From Stercorarius parasiticus (taxonomy: Eukaryota; Chordata; Aves; Charadriiformes; Stercorariidae), in the NCBI GenBank assembly GCA_013396915.1, contig VWZL01001360.1:1457-65456 (forward strand): a DNA stretch of 64,000 nt. The letters run 5' to 3'. The notes beneath the pieces were generated by a model. The model was not told the DNA's origin, ran no database searches, and saw only the letters and a program-made list of their open reading frames with translations. This document shows positions 36,820-50,900 of the stretch, in pieces (the stretch's first letter is position 1; each line of letters starts with the position of its first letter). The translations under genes were made by a program, and so were the position numbers.

Positions 36820-36961
36820 GTAAGTTATTTATTAAGTTCTTCTTATTTGACTGTAGAAAAGGTTGCATGGTAACGTAAAGCAAACATATGGTCAAGAGTT
36901 GCCAGTCATTTAGACTAAGGAATACCTTTGCAAGGAGAAGCAATGGTGAAGACGAGGAGTC

Positions 36962-37000
36962 TTCAATGGGAAATTCAATGGGAAAGTCTTCAAATGGGAA
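36962..37000. repeat. 12-bp short tandem repeat, three copies
   Basis: TTCAATGGGAAA occurs twice in tandem (36962-36985). A third near copy, TTCAAATGGGAA, follows after a 3-base spacer. It lies about 140 bases after the VSNL1 exon 2 donor. A short chance ORF passes through it. Confidence 0.75.
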
Positions 37001-37083
37001 GTGCTGCCCTCGTCACACCAGCAATTCGTATAGCTGCAGCGATCGGAACCACAAGTTTAGAAAAAAAGCTGTGATTTACCCAC

Positions 37084-37162
37084 AATAAATATATTCTCTG
37101 CACTCTGTAATTTATGGGTCTCTTTCACCTTCAAAGAGTGGTTTGTGGCCCTGTTCAATAAA
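37084..37162 (+). terminator. Two AATAAA hexamers, possible intronic polyadenylation signals
   Basis: AATAAA occurs at 37084-37089 and again at 37157-37162, about 265 and 340 bases after the exon 2 donor. The second is followed by T/G-containing sequence (GGCATTGTACCTGTGTAATA). Together with the in-frame stop at 36871-36873 they could support a short intron-retained, prematurely terminated transcript. AATAAA is frequent in AT-rich DNA, so this is weak. Confidence 0.25.
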
Positions 37163-40100
37163 TGGCATTGTACCTGTGTAATACCACTGGAATATAAAAC
37201 ACGTGATTGCTGGACCTACTCATATAAAAGGCCGTCCTCCTTTTGGTTTCAGCAAAAGTGGTGAAGTTGTGTGGCAGCATGTCCTGCAGATAAATTACAC
37301 ACTGTGCACAAAGGACTTTCCTTAAATTTTAAGTATTGCCTTTATTTTTTCCCTAATATCTCTTTGCTCTCATTATATAGGAAAGCAAAACCAGGCTGCT
37401 CGGTGTATTTTCTTCTTATTTTTCATTATATTATCAAGTTCAATGTAGTCTTTTCCTTACATTTATTATGTATTCATTCTGTAACAAGAAGACTATGGGG
37501 GCAGCATAAGAAGTGTATTCCTGTTACAAAGATAATTATATTTTAATTCAGAATCGAGTGTCTGCCTAAAGGTCAGAGACTTCAAAGTAATTTTAATTAG
37601 GAAAAATATTCAATGGCGATGATGAACAGTAGGATCAGAATGGTTCATACAATGTGAGGCTGAATAAAAATAAAAAAGCCTTTGAAATGTAAGTAATTAA
37701 TACTGAGCACATTGACAATTTCTGCAGACAAGTGGGACTGTCTTTTCCCTTAAATGCATGCTACAGTCCTTTCCTACATTTCTTCAGCCTTGAACCAGAT
37801 CACTCTGCAATTACCTAGCCCTTTTTTCCTTCTAAAACTGCTAACTCCAGCTTACATAAATAAGCTTCTGTCTTCATATTTTAATATTCATGGCTCAAGA
37901 TGTTGCCTCACAATTCTTTTCTTAAGAAACGACTGACTTTGTAATAACTGTTATTTTCAAATGAAAGAATTTTTACTGCCTCAGGTATTTTGCTTGTTAT
38001 TGACTGATAATTCATAGCATCCATTTCAAATAGTACTCGGTGCACATCCAGCAAGATCAGACATCTAATAATTACTCTTACATGTTTCTGAGGAGAGTAA
38101 ATGGTTTTTATAAAGTATGGGTTCCAAATGAAGTACGTCAAATGTTTAACTCTTTATAAATCATTATTTTATTTCTGTCAAATTGAAATAAAGGGATTAG
38201 GTTTTGTTTTTTTTTTATGAGAAGATACCTTCTGAAAATATCTCGAAGCTGTTAGGGCTTCCTTCAGAGGGATGTTTGAAGTGTTCACAGATATTTCACA
38301 AGATACTTTGCTCATGAAGAAATATCAGAGAGTAAATTCAGTATCATGTTTACAAAAATGGTAGTGTAAAAAATAACATGAAGAGCATATCAGTATTTTG
38401 CTCTTGAAATTTGGAGACAGCTCTGCAGTCTTACTGAGCATCAGTATCTGGCTTTTAGTTTTATGGCCTCATATATTTTTAGATATGCACATCAAATAAG
38501 ATTGTCTCCCTTGCTTTGGTAGTTACAGGTTTTGAGATCTGCTCTGTAATGGTACTCTCATATATTTAGTCCGGTTTGTTGTCATTCTATATATAATGTC
38601 TACATACAGGGCGAAACGCTAATTTTGCAGAGGAGAAATACGATGAGCTGTAGTAAATCCAGAACTTTACTTGTCCTTCTGTCACAGAAATGCTTGTAAA
38701 ATAATGGCCCTGGGCTCTCCGAGGAGCTAATGGTCTGAGTGCTGTCAGTGGTGGCGACTTCTCCTGTGTAGGACGTTCTGCCTGCCCTGGCTGCTGCCTG
38801 CAGACAAAACCCCAGATGTGAAATTTGATCTTTCCAGGAGGAACCACCAGCAGGAGACCCAAATCATTATGATTACACTAACAGCATTTCAGCTCTTTTA
38901 ATGCATATTCAGGGTGAAAATGTATGAAGCGTGTATTGATTAAAAATTCCTCTGCATGAAGTTATAGTTGAGAGATATGACATTTTACCTCTTGGCCTGA
39001 ACTGGATTTTATTGAAGATTTCCAACAATAAATATATTTGGAAAAGAAATACAAGACACACCTTCAGTTCATATTTACATTTTCTTAAGATGATGCCGTT
39101 TCTTTGTTCATGATGGTTGTGTGGTGCACTTTCATGTGGATTGGTAAAAGGGTGTTGGTCATCAGACTAAGGTGCAAAGAAAGCTCTTCTTTTCTTTTAC
39201 TCACACACAACAGAAAATATCCGTAGCTTAAAGAGCAAAAACATGTTAGGCTCTATCAGGAGCACTATTTTGAGGTGAATTTCCTCATTATCTCTACTCA
39301 CGGCTTTTCCATCGTAATTACAGAGTGGGGTGCACAATCTTGGGGCACAGAAACTGCATTTTTTTTGATGAAATGTAACCAGAAGATGTGTCCTGCGATC
39401 ACACCTAATGTATTGCTGTGTCTAATGCCTGCTAATAAAGTAGAGTTGGTCTGAAGTAAAACATCCAGAACCTGTGTGATGTAGATGTCAGGTCCTTCAC
39501 ACTAACTCTTCCACTCTACGTATTTGCATCAATTGTACTGTGCTGTTTACTGATGTAGATGACGACTCTATTGACCAAAGTGGGAATTACTCTAGCTTGG
39601 CTTGGAAGCCTTTGCTATTGAAGTTTCCATTATGACTACAAATCATGCAGTGCTTAAAATAAACAGCAGTTATACAAACGGACTCTATAGAAAAATTACT
39701 TGCAGCACTTTTAGTGGAAGTATCTATAAAAAGATTTAGTCAAGAACACCTCTTTTAAATAAGCAGCTAATAGGCAGAAATATACTTTGTACTGTTGCAT
39801 ATATAGCATTGTCTGCAATCCAACAGATTCACTAAAAAATAGTGGTACATTTTTGGGTGGATAGATTCTTCTTGGGATCCAGAATCTGTGGCAAGCTATT
39901 AGGGCTTATGTTTCCCTCCATGTTACTGAATAAGGTGAATGCTTCAGCAGTTTTTGAAATAGTTTATTGGAGAATTGTTTATATAGTGTAAGCCCATAGC
40001 CACAAAGGGAACTAAATGCTGAAACACCGAGTTAGCTGCCCCGACAGTCTGCACAGAGCTTGGAAGGGGGAGAAATTTGTGGATACCATTCTGAGAAAGC

Positions 40101-42560
40101 TGAAAATCATGCCAGCATGTGATTCTAAACAAATGTGCCAATGCAAAACCACAAGGTAATGCTCAAGACAGGAATTTGTATTAAATTCTACATTTCTCCA
40201 GGGTAATGCATCTGTTTTCCTATGGGAGTTGCATCTTTAAAACCTCTCCTGCAGAGAACTATCTGGGACATTAGAAGTCAAAGCGAAATCAAGTGACTGA
40301 AGTCCTTTTTCTTTCTTTCTTAAGTAATAAAGATAATGTGAACGCCTTATCTTTACCACAGTAGTTTCAGTACTCATCAAGCTGTAGGAAACTCTGAATC
40401 AATTATCATGTCCCTGTAAAGAGTTTGAATCTGCACTGCTCGCCCTCCCATTGCTCTACCTGTGATGAGACAGGCCCTTCTGGGCTGCTGGCAGTATCCC
40501 AATTAACCTCCTTTTCTGCAGGAAATGGTGATAAGTAGCATCGGACAGTCTGGAACCTACAGTTTCCATCTTCAAAGTGAATATTCTAACTATTAAGCTT
40601 AATCCTTGCTTGCTTTCTTCGTTTTCCTTTTTCCTATCCTAAAAGGTCCTTAATTCTTTTATCTTACATAAAACATCATTAGCATTGTGGGCAGAGAGCT
40701 GAAGGAATTAATATGCAATAGTGTCATTAAAATAAAATATACCAATAAAACATTCTGGACTGTTCCTATCATTCTTTAGGGTTTCTTCCAGTCTAGAGGG
40801 CCAAATACATTTTCCTTCAGATCTTTTGAATTCACTGGGTTTGGATGATTATGCCCTAGAGTGTGTAAGTGTGCTTAATCAGTGCTAATGTTCACAGGAA
40901 TTATGCATGTTTATTAAGTGGAAAATAGGCTTCTATATTGTGATACTTCTTGGAACTGGGTCACTGAACATGAGAAGCTTATCCTCTGGATTAATAACAG
41001 AAACAAGCACCAATGGTCCTTTAACTGGAAGGGTAAGGTTGGGAGTGATCGTGATATAATGCTACCATTGAATAAAGTCATTTGCTTCGTTAATTTACTG
41101 CACATCTATTATTTAGCTATGTTTTCGGGTTTTGTAGATAACGTTTAAATAAAAAAAAAAGTCATGCAATTTGATTAATTACAATCAAATGGTTTGTCAT
41201 ATTTTTGGCTTCTATCTCACATTTCCTGCCTTGAAGGGAATTGATTTCTGGTCCCTCATTTTAATATGTGTAGAACAAAAGAATCTCAAAAATCTATTGA
41301 AATTTAAGTGGGTATATTTGCAGCCTCTTTTTCTCTCTCCAGATTTTCAAGACAGACTAGCGTCTTTCTAAAGATGGCACAGAGCTCCTCAAAATATCAG
41401 GTTAGAGCTGCGTTCCAGGCTTTCAGTGGCTGTGAAGAAGTGTGATTCCAGAGCAGCACAGCTGTGTTTACAGATACCCCTAACATAGATGCAGTTACAC
41501 TGGCAGAAACTGATTTTCCTGGGACCATCTCTTTTAACTGGAAGAGCTGTGCTGCTTTTACAAGTGCGGTGTGGCCACTTAAGTTCTCCCTATAATAGGA
41601 GTACTTCTTAGTTATATTATATCAACCTTAGGTATGTGGTCCCTAATATAATTAATATATTTAGGTATATCGTACCAATCTTGTATTGCTAAACAACAAC
41701 AGCATGTTTCAAAATCAGACAGATTATTGGAAATACTGATGTTTGTACTTATACAGTGATTTTAGCCCCTGCTGTTGCTCCCTTCCAGAAGATCACATCT
41801 GGGGTTCTAGCAGTCTTCCTGGACAATATGAGAGTATGTTTATTAGATGCACCACCTGCAACACAGAAAACACAATATTTATTTATAAACATGACTCTAA
41901 ATAACCCTTAAACAGGTTAATAGTAGTGCTGTGCTACTGGATTTTTAAAACTGATGTGGAATAATAAACCAATTATTGTTACATTAGAAACAATTTGAAA
42001 TAGAATTGGATGCAAAGAAGTAAAGCAACAAATAGCTCTGATCCAGGGACATTACAGGGTAGCTCTGTGAGATGCAGCACATATATAGATAGACAAATAG
42101 AGGCTAGAAAGAAATAACAGTAACATGATTGGCATCAGTGGAAGTTTTGCATTGGGAGGGGTTGTAGAACAATCTGGAGGTAAAGATTCTTAAGCACTTA
42201 AGAAATCTGCACATTTGAGACAATTACAGTAAAATCATTAGAAACAAATGCTTCTAAAGAGTAAGAAACCTTTCACCAGCAGTGCAGTGAAAGTTCCTGT
42301 GAAAGGAAAATTAATATAGCAGAATCCAAAAGGCAGTATGCTGAAAAGCAAATGTGGTTGTGGTCCGGCATTATCACAGGGGAGAGTGCTTTTCATGATG
42401 AAGTATATGTTTAGTGCTCCAAAGCTGTATTAAAATTGAGTTCTGATAACTTTAAAAACAAAAGAGATCACAATTGCTTTTCATACAGGACTTGGTTAAA
42501 AAAAAAGGCATGGTCTTGTTGCCTGGATGTTTTCCATGCAAAACTGCTTTTGCCATTATT

Positions 42561-42578
42561 CCTCCTCCTCCTTCTCCT
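42561..42578. repeat. (CCT)n short microsatellite
   Basis: CCTCCTCCTCCTTCTCC gives a run of arginine codons in a spurious minus-strand open frame. It is not a real coding feature. Confidence 0.8.
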
Positions 42579-45500
42579 TATAAACATGAATAGGCAGGTG
42601 CTGTGCCAAAACGCAGGTCTACTGGAAAACCACATAAGAGGCTTATTATATGTTTCAAACAGAAGCTGAGATTGTGCTGCATGAATTATAAAACAAAGGG
42701 GCAGAATGCTTCTTACATATAAAACCAAAATGAAACAAACCCCAAAGGCAGTGTTAACTTTGAAGCTGACTTTGAATGATTTGGGGAAGGGGAGGATACT
42801 GGTAACATGCCCTTCTGCTGCATTTCTGTCTCTGCGCTGATCCAAGGAAAAATAATGGGTGGATTTAATATTTTGTGGAACATCTTCTAAAATTGGAGCT
42901 TTAAAGATCAGCAACCATGTTGAAAAATAAGATACAGTAAATAAACATGTATTCTCATTTACGTTGCAAAGTAAAATGAAACCAGCAATTTTCACAAGAG
43001 GACAAGCACACCGGGCAATGAACTGTCCTGCAAATACGGGCGTAAATCACAACACTGGTTACTAAGAGCCTTTAACAATGCAGAATGGAGTCAGTTTAGA
43101 TTGAAATCCTAATCTCACTGAAGCTAATGGGAGTTTTCATTCCTGATCCTTATTTAAGCACTTAGGACTGCTCTTGAAATTGTTTCTCATCATGAGACTC
43201 AAGTCCTGTGAAGTTTGGTGCAAGCTCCATTAACATCCAGTCCTACAAATGAGATCTAGAGTCCGGAGAGCTCCTTTCATTATGGGTAAAGAACATACAG
43301 ATTGCTAGCTGTCATTTAAAGGCAGCAGTTATTTAAAAACTAAGTCTGTAGGGATGAGTGGTGAGAGTAAAGGGTTCTGAAGTTAGTAGAAAAATCTTTT
43401 CAGAGGCAAAGAAGGACAAGTCCTTTTCTTTTTGCAACATTATGGCTAGCAGCTAATTTAAAAGGCTAAAATATATTTTTCTTTGCTTCTGTTGGAGAGC
43501 ACATAATGGCCCATATCCTCCAGACAATCTCTGGAGACTCTAAATCTAGAAAATGAGGAAGTCAGACAATTCTAAGAGATGAAATCTAAATAGATAAATC
43601 TTAATTGCTCCAAATGGCAGCTTCTGGAGGGTCCAGGCTTGTGGGATGAATCTTCGTGATGCCTGAACTATTCAGTAACATACATTGAGACCCTCTCCAT
43701 GAGAGGCAGGAATGATGGTCACATGAATCCATAAAGCAGTCCAAAGGCATGTCAAGGACTTACAGAGTCAGCAGATTTGTGGAGATGTGAAGGTTTAGTC
43801 AAAACCTCTGATTATTACTAAGTATTGAATAGTTCTGTAATTCTGTGGTTATATGTGGTTCCTGGAGGCACTCTAAACTAACATCAAGTCCAAAGCATTG
43901 AAGAGAGTATGTCCGGCCAGGGCAAGATGATCCAGCCTGGAATGCTTAAAAATCTCACCATGTACATGCATATCCTCGTTTCCAACATAGCTCAGTAAAA
44001 GAATCCAGGCTGGGTAAATTTTCCAACAATAACATGCAAATTACTTTTACTTCATCTTTTATTTTGAAGGAAGTTCACCAGTTCCAAAAACTGCCATACA
44101 TTTTTATAAGAGACCTTGTTTCTTTACAGCTTACCTTTGCTCGGTGTTGGATTCCTCAGAGAAATCAGAAGGATGGACTTGGGATACTGTCGTTATTCCT
44201 GTAGCAAAACACTGAATTCATTAATATGGTTATGATTTCCCTGAAGGGTAATACAGAAGGAGTGGTGCAGGTTGGATGGAGAGAGCCATTGTTAACACAA
44301 AGTATCAAAGACTTCAAAGAAAAAAAAAAAGGCAAAAAATTGTCAGAGCCAAGTCCCATAGCTGTTATGGTGTTCAGGTCTACTCTTTGTTGTAACTACT
44401 TATTTTTCCATTGTTAAGTAGTCCTCAGAGCAGTCGATGAGTGGTTCACAGGCTTTACCCAACCTGTTGCAAAAGTCAAGTAAGCGTTCGGGACTTCTTT
44501 CCTCCTGAAACTTCATATTTCCTAGCTCCCTTCATACCACCTCAGTGCTTCCCTTCTCATCACAAGGCAAGGTGTTCACGAAACCAGTGAAAACCCTTGA
44601 GGGTGTGCAGTGGAGAGAGGGAGGGGTGATAGTGATTGTACTTTTTTCAGAGATATTCCCTTCTCTCACAATCTAAATAAAATAACCATGAATGGAGCAT
44701 ATAAAGTTTCTATATTATGTATGGATAGGTGAGATGCAAAAAGGTTAAACCCCTTGCTTGATGTCTTTGGCAAGGTCAGGGTTGAAATTATTTCACGGGT
44801 CAAAATACAAATGTCCCTTATCTTATTTCTTTGGGGTGAGATTTTTTTTACCATGCAGAATGGCATGGGATGAGGTTTCTTTGACTTGCTGCGTTCATAA
44901 ATGCACATTGTATGGCACTTCTGTCCAGACTTTAATCAAATGGCTACTCTAGATCCACACTGCGATCTGCATTCTACAGTTAAACTGCGACCATGTCTTA
45001 ATGGCAATCTGTACTGTAGGTCTTCAGTAACTTTGATATGGATAAGTGGGTCATCCTAAAACTTTTTCTGAAGGCTAGTAAGCATGTGTTTTTGTTACTT
45101 GAGACAAAATGAACTAAGGTCTTTCAGGAACTTTAGCTTGTTGAATTTCTTGAACTATAAACATTTCTGTTCGTTTAAAATATAAAAAAAAAAAAAGAAA
45201 ATTTGTTTGGTATTGCAGGGTTCCTGAAGGATCCTTTGAAACCAGGCTCTTCATTTCAGCACCGGAGTAAATAATATGATGTGAAGTAGTTTGTTTTAAA
45301 ACATAGAAGTGTTTTCCTCTAGAATCAAAGTATGCTTCTAATATCTCCCTTGTACACAAGGCCTGGGGCTGAAAACAGCGTTCTTGTTTCATAAGGTATA
45401 AACGAGAACTTGGTGCTCTGAACCGAGTCCCTTCACCCTGACGCAATGTCTCTGACTCCGTGCCTCAGCTTCACCTCCCCCTCTTCTCCTGGGGGGCTCA

Positions 45501-45729
45501 TCAGTCCTTCAGAAAATTAAATTACCTCAGTGATATGTACTTGCAGAGCTTCCCAGATGGACAGTTGTGAGTCACTGTAGCTGGGTATGAATACTTCAAA
45601 AATTCAAGGGGCCCAATTAGTCTGGACCATGGCACTCGCAGCCATGCATTTGATCTCAACCTGCTCCATCTCCTTATGGTACTTTGAGATGGCAAATCAC
45701 TATAACCACTGCAGCACATGCTGCTGTGG

Positions 45730-45743
45730 GTAGCTATAGCTAC
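45730..45743. repeat. Perfect 14-bp palindrome GTAGCTATAGCTAC
   Basis: A self-complementary 14-mer in intron 2. No function is assigned; it may be chance. Confidence 0.7.
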
Positions 45744-47850
45744 GCAAGTAGTGAAACATCATGTGTTTTTACAGGGTTCAGTGGTATGGAGAGACATTTG
45801 GGAGCTCACGTAGTTACCAAGTTAAATGCAGTTTTTATTATCACGTAGACATTAGTTGAGATTCCAGTCAGGTTTCTACTAATCACAGTCTGAACGTTTC
45901 CAGTACCTTGGGATATCAACTTTATTTTTCTTCAATGAGAGTAAATTTCCATCTTTTCATGTTTAATTAAGGCTCATAGGAATAGCCTATTTGCACCGAC
46001 AAACCTATTGATTGCTGAGTTGAGATGACTTACCGCATGAGAATTAGATAGATATCTTCATTTTATATTCAATCACAAACAAAACAAAATGAGAAAAACA
46101 TGTGGTTTGGAAGATAAAGTAATCAACATAAGGAAATTCAGACTGGAGGATATTTTGCCATTTTGCTGAAATACATATGAAACATTCTCAGAAGAGGTTG
46201 GTGTGAAATCCACCTGTATGAGAAATTGTGAAGTTTGCTGTCTGGTTGGATGGATAGCCCAGAACTGAACATGCAGCTTTAATTAAACTCTCCCTGTAGT
46301 CCAGAGAAACAGCAGGATAAGCAGAATGGTAAATAAATGCTACAGTTCACCGCAAAGTGAATACCAAAGTCAGTTGGGGATTATTTCCATGTTAACAAAG
46401 CTATTAAAAAAAATAAATAAAAGGAATTAAAAATTCTTAGGTCACTAATTGAAATAAGATTTTACATGGACCTTGTCAGCAGCTTTCAACAGAAGTATAT
46501 TCAATTATGAAGTTATTTCTAGATGTCTGTGTCTCCTTTCATATGGAACGATTTACCCTCGAATTTCTGTTGTCCCTTGCTAGGAAATTACCTAGCTGTA
46601 TGCATGCTCATGGCTCTTCACAGCTTTCTTTGAAAGGTGTTCACTAATTTGCTCCTCCCTGTGAAACTAATCAGGTTGGGAGATGGTTAAAGCCTTATTC
46701 CAAGATACATGAGTTTTGGCTAAGTGATTCCTCTCCCTAGTGCTAGTGCCAAATACACAAGAACTGATTAAAAGGAGCAGTCCTCGAACCTGCTTTCATG
46801 TTCGCAGGCTCCAGCTACCACTACTTCTTGTAGTACCACTAGTCCATGTTGACTAGATCTGTGTCCCTCTTCTAAATACCTTTTCGGTAATGGAAACACT
46901 TTTAATTTTGTTGGTGTTTATTAATGTAGCAATTACAGTGCCTAATTTTATAATATGTGTCAGTGCTGATAATTATGTAATTAAACCGTGTAACTGAAAT
47001 GATGAATTGTCTAAGAATGGACCAATTCAAACAAGAAGCTGTGCTGTGAAAGCCTCACAGGACACCACAGGCAAAGCCTGCGGATTACTTCAGGAGACAT
47101 CCTGCCTCCTAGCACAGCTCTGTTTTCTCCAGAATAAACTCCAGCCAACTACTCTTCAGCAAGCTGCTAAGCATGGGTGGCTGGAAGGTGATGCTCTTTG
47201 GATGTGGTCCCAGTGAAATGCAGATGTCCTCAGTTCCCTTCAGAATCTTCCAACTCCCTCCTACACGCCTTAGCCCTGGCAGGAGAGGAGGCAGTTGTTC
47301 CTCCCACTAAATCACTGCTTTCCACTTTCCCTCTCACAGATGCTGCTGTCACTTTGGCAGGTTGGGTGCCATCCCCTGTACTCCATTAACACTCCTGAAT
47401 TCATTCGGGAATAAAACGCATCTCCTTTCCTCAGGGTCTGATTCCTCCATTTCAGTATAAAGCATCTTCATTTAGCACATTGAGTCTTATATTACACGTG
47501 GGTTGGTAAACTTGGTACAAACACTATAGACACACATTAAACTTCTCCTGGTTTCTTGATTAGGACAAGTCACTTAGGTGGTTATCCACTGCTCTAGGTT
47601 CCCAGTTACTTAGTGGTGACCAAATCCCAAAGTTTTCTTGGAGGAATACAGTCGTACCATTTCATGCATATCTTAAGCCACAGAAAGGTACAGCTGAGCA
47701 TCAGCTTCACAGTAACGGTAGTGCACATGTAATTTTCTTCTTATCTTTTCTGTTGGTCATTTGTGCAGAACAAGAGATGCCTTAATACTTCATTTAGGAA
47801 GTCATAGTTCCCAATATTTGATGTTTTAAATATAATGTCCATACATTAAA

Positions 47851-47927
47851 TTTGTAGTTTGGTTTTTTGGTGTTTTTTGTGTTGTTGATTTTTGGTGGGT
47901 TTTGTTTCTTTGTTTGTTTGGTTTTTA
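47851..47927. repeat. T/G-rich low-complexity tract
   Basis: An extended stretch of T runs broken by G (such as GTTTGTTTGGTTTTTAAAG at the right end). On the minus strand it reads as A/C-rich. Possibly a decayed poly(A) or simple repeat. Confidence 0.7.
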
Positions 47928-50900
47928 AAGAAAAGTAATACTTCAGATAGCACTTGGCCTGAGAAAGCTAAATTTTCTGATGTCCAGTATATGGTGGTTC
48001 TTAAAAAGTCAGCAAGAAGACTGTGGTTAAAGTCTAGAACAGCTCTTTAAAGCTTATCTAATATTTTTTTTTCTTTTTTTTTTTTGAGCTGGAAGAAATG
48101 CTGGTATATGAAATAGGATTCTGAAAATGGGAGTTTATAATGGCAATAGTCATATTTAATTGTAAGGGTGCTATATTAATCTTGGCTTGGAGAAGCAATT
48201 AGTTATCTATCAATTAGTTCCTGCTACAGTTAAATACAGTATATGACAAGGGAAGCCCAACAAATTAGTGGCCTTGTGTTAGAATTGCAAACTGCGTGCC
48301 ACAAATTAGCCCCTATGGTGTATTAGTCTATCCGCTCATTTATTTTTAAGATTCTCTTCCCCTGGAGTTTTTTTGTATAGCAGGAAAATGGTGTTTAATG
48401 GGCCTGATGTTCTTTTCAGAGAGACATAAATTCTGGGGTTATTTTAATGTATGGCCAAGAGTAGAAAGAATAAGGACAGTTTCTGCTTCCTGTATCTAGT
48501 ACCCTGGGGTATTTTTGAAACGTGAAACATCATGAAAGAGAGCACGTGCTCTAAAACAACATGTAAGGAAACACTATTTCCACACACTGAAAATTACATT
48601 GCTCATATAGAACATCACCAGCAGGTCCAGGGCAATAAAGCCGAGTTAAAAAATAATGCTAATAATAGGGAAATGGTGGAAATAAGAAGTTACCTTTGTA
48701 TCCAGCAGTTTCTTTTAAAGTGATGTACCTCTTTGTTACCTCTCTGTAAGAATGATATTTTGCCAAAGAAATCAAAATTGTTTCCAAAGGCAGAATTTAA
48801 CACATTCAGTATAAAAATTACATTAACATGTAGCCAAATTTATTAAAGACTTTTGAAAATTATTAATTTGGCACACAAACTTATAATAGGCATCCTATAG
48901 AAGTGGACTATCAGTGGGAAATTAGCTCTTGAGCTCTATCCAGTGGGCGATTGTCAATGTGAGATAAAAGAACTGCATTCTGGCTATCCAAGGGTGGAAT
49001 TTTTCCTGCACGGGCACAATAAATAGTTTCTGCGAGCAATAAAGAAGCTGACAAATCAACCTATCTGAATAAAAAGTATGTTGTGCTTTACACATGGGGA
49101 AAGTGCTCCAGAACAGTTAATCCCTATGAAAACATTATCCCTGCATTATCGCCAATAGTATTTGCCTTCAGGCAGTTTTCAGTTATTAGTTTCCATTTTC
49201 TATACATGTACCCAGTGTTCTCTATTTCCGTGTGATTGTTCATCTCAATCGTTCTCTTTGCTCTCATCTATTCTGGGCTCATGCCCATCCATTTTACATA
49301 TTGCCAGAATACTTTGGGCTATATTTAAGTTTCCAGATTCATAGAAATATTCTTCTACATACAATGCTATGAAAGCAAGTACATAGTCCTAACTGTGGGA
49401 TGGCCCATGTTGCTACGAAGTACATCAGTGGGCAAGAGCACTTTTTACCATTTCTCCTTCCCTTTTATGTAGAGTAAAAGCCTGCAATGGTATAAAAATT
49501 CCATGGAAGTCTTGTATATGCGTGGTGTGAGTGCATTCACGTAGCTCACTGGTTGAAGAAGTCTCTCCCAGGTTTTATTGCCAGCACGTTGGTGTAATAG
49601 CTGGGTCAAGGGACGGCTGAAGTTGTGTTACTGTGCAGACAAGAATGCATCTCTTGGAGCCAAAAGAACAACAAGGGGGAAAAAAACTCTTTACGAGAAA
49701 AGCAATCTGTAGTTACTGTGTAGATATTTTTACTGTATAACAAAAGAGAGCTGTAACAGTGCACAAGTCACACATATAGTGAAGTGGAAGCATTATGGTG
49801 GAGGGTAAGAGTTTGACCAAAGTAAGAATAGTTCTTTAGTGTAATCCATGATGGATTAAAACTGCACTTTTTGAATTGTTAAAACTCATTTATTGTATTA
49901 GGACTTCAATTCTTGCTGTCACTGGGTAAATTCACAAAATGCAATATAAGAAGAAAGCAAAATTTCTCTCCCCCAAGGAGCAAAGTGCCCTTCTTCTTCC
50001 TGGAGTGGGGCAGAAGATGCAACGTTGGCATCTCCAAGGTTCTGCACAATCCTGACTGTAAGGCATGCAGAGTCTTGAGCTACATTCCCATCCTTTTCTT
50101 AACGATAATGTGCTTTGCTGTGCTTCTCAGCTAGCTCCGCTCCGTCTTTCCTAGGGCACTGGCTAGATGAATGGTGAAGCCTGATGTGATATGTGTATCT
50201 TTGTCCTTTTCTTCTCCAGCTTTGGCATTTCTGCAGCTCTGGAGAATGAGAAGCTAGCTGTTGGTTGTGCTCATTCAGCCTATGTTGTGGGCTTGGTCAT
50301 TTTATTTTGATTTGTTCCTCTCTTTACCTTAAGAAAAGCGCAGTCCAATGTCAGAAAGCTAGCCCAATCCTTTATGCAAAGGAGGGCTCTGTAGCTGAAA
50401 ACCTTTCTAAAATATAAGTCTACAACTCCGTCAGGATTCTACACAGGAAAGCAAAATGAGAGGGCATAGCTGAGTGTTTGCTATAAATTGTTAATGGAGC
50501 CGAGAAGCACTTTAAGAAATGGAACTATCCAGAATCTTTTGCTTGAACTAAAATGATATGTCTTCAGAAACATTTTTTAAATGCCTGCCTTTTAAACTTT
50601 GGACATACACTTTTCTAATTTACAGTGTCAGAGGTTTGGGGTTTTTTTCTCTGTAATTTTTTTATTTTTAATTTTTTTTTGGCAGCCAGTTATATGAATA
50701 GTGGTGGTATCAAACAGTACAGGTCTGAGAAATGAAAGGAAATTAAAAAGTAAAGAAATTGAGGCTGGATAAATGTAAACTTGTGTTAGACCTTGGAAGA
50801 TATAAAATTACATATATTTTTATAAACCTAAGGGTTTTAAACATTAAGACAGATGATGAGGAGAATGTTGGCAGCGGAATGTTATCTAGTCAGTCCATTC

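Larger units (their letters stand above)
37163..47850. other. Intron 2 sequence with nothing coding
   Basis: AT-rich with scattered A/T homopolymers (for example around 41150-41160 and 45184-45195). A phrase around 43110-43150 (CTCACTGAAGCTAATGGGAG) weakly recalls an ancient amniote repeat. A 175-codon minus-strand frame at 42468-42995 is a chance ORF across a CCT repeat. Confidence 0.5.

Noticed and set aside
36888..37088. 66-codon Ser/Asn/Lys-rich open frame just after exon 2
   Set aside because: It is not in the VSNL1 frame, it contains a 12-bp tandem repeat and is not a known protein; likely chance.
42468..42995. 175-codon minus-strand open frame with a polyarginine run
   Set aside because: The arginines come from a CCT microsatellite and the rest has no domain; it is most likely a chance ORF in AT-rich intron.
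45255..45275. TTCAGCACC as a REST/RE1 silencer site
   Set aside because: Only the left half-site matches; the sequence that follows lacks the GGACAGC half at any accepted spacing.
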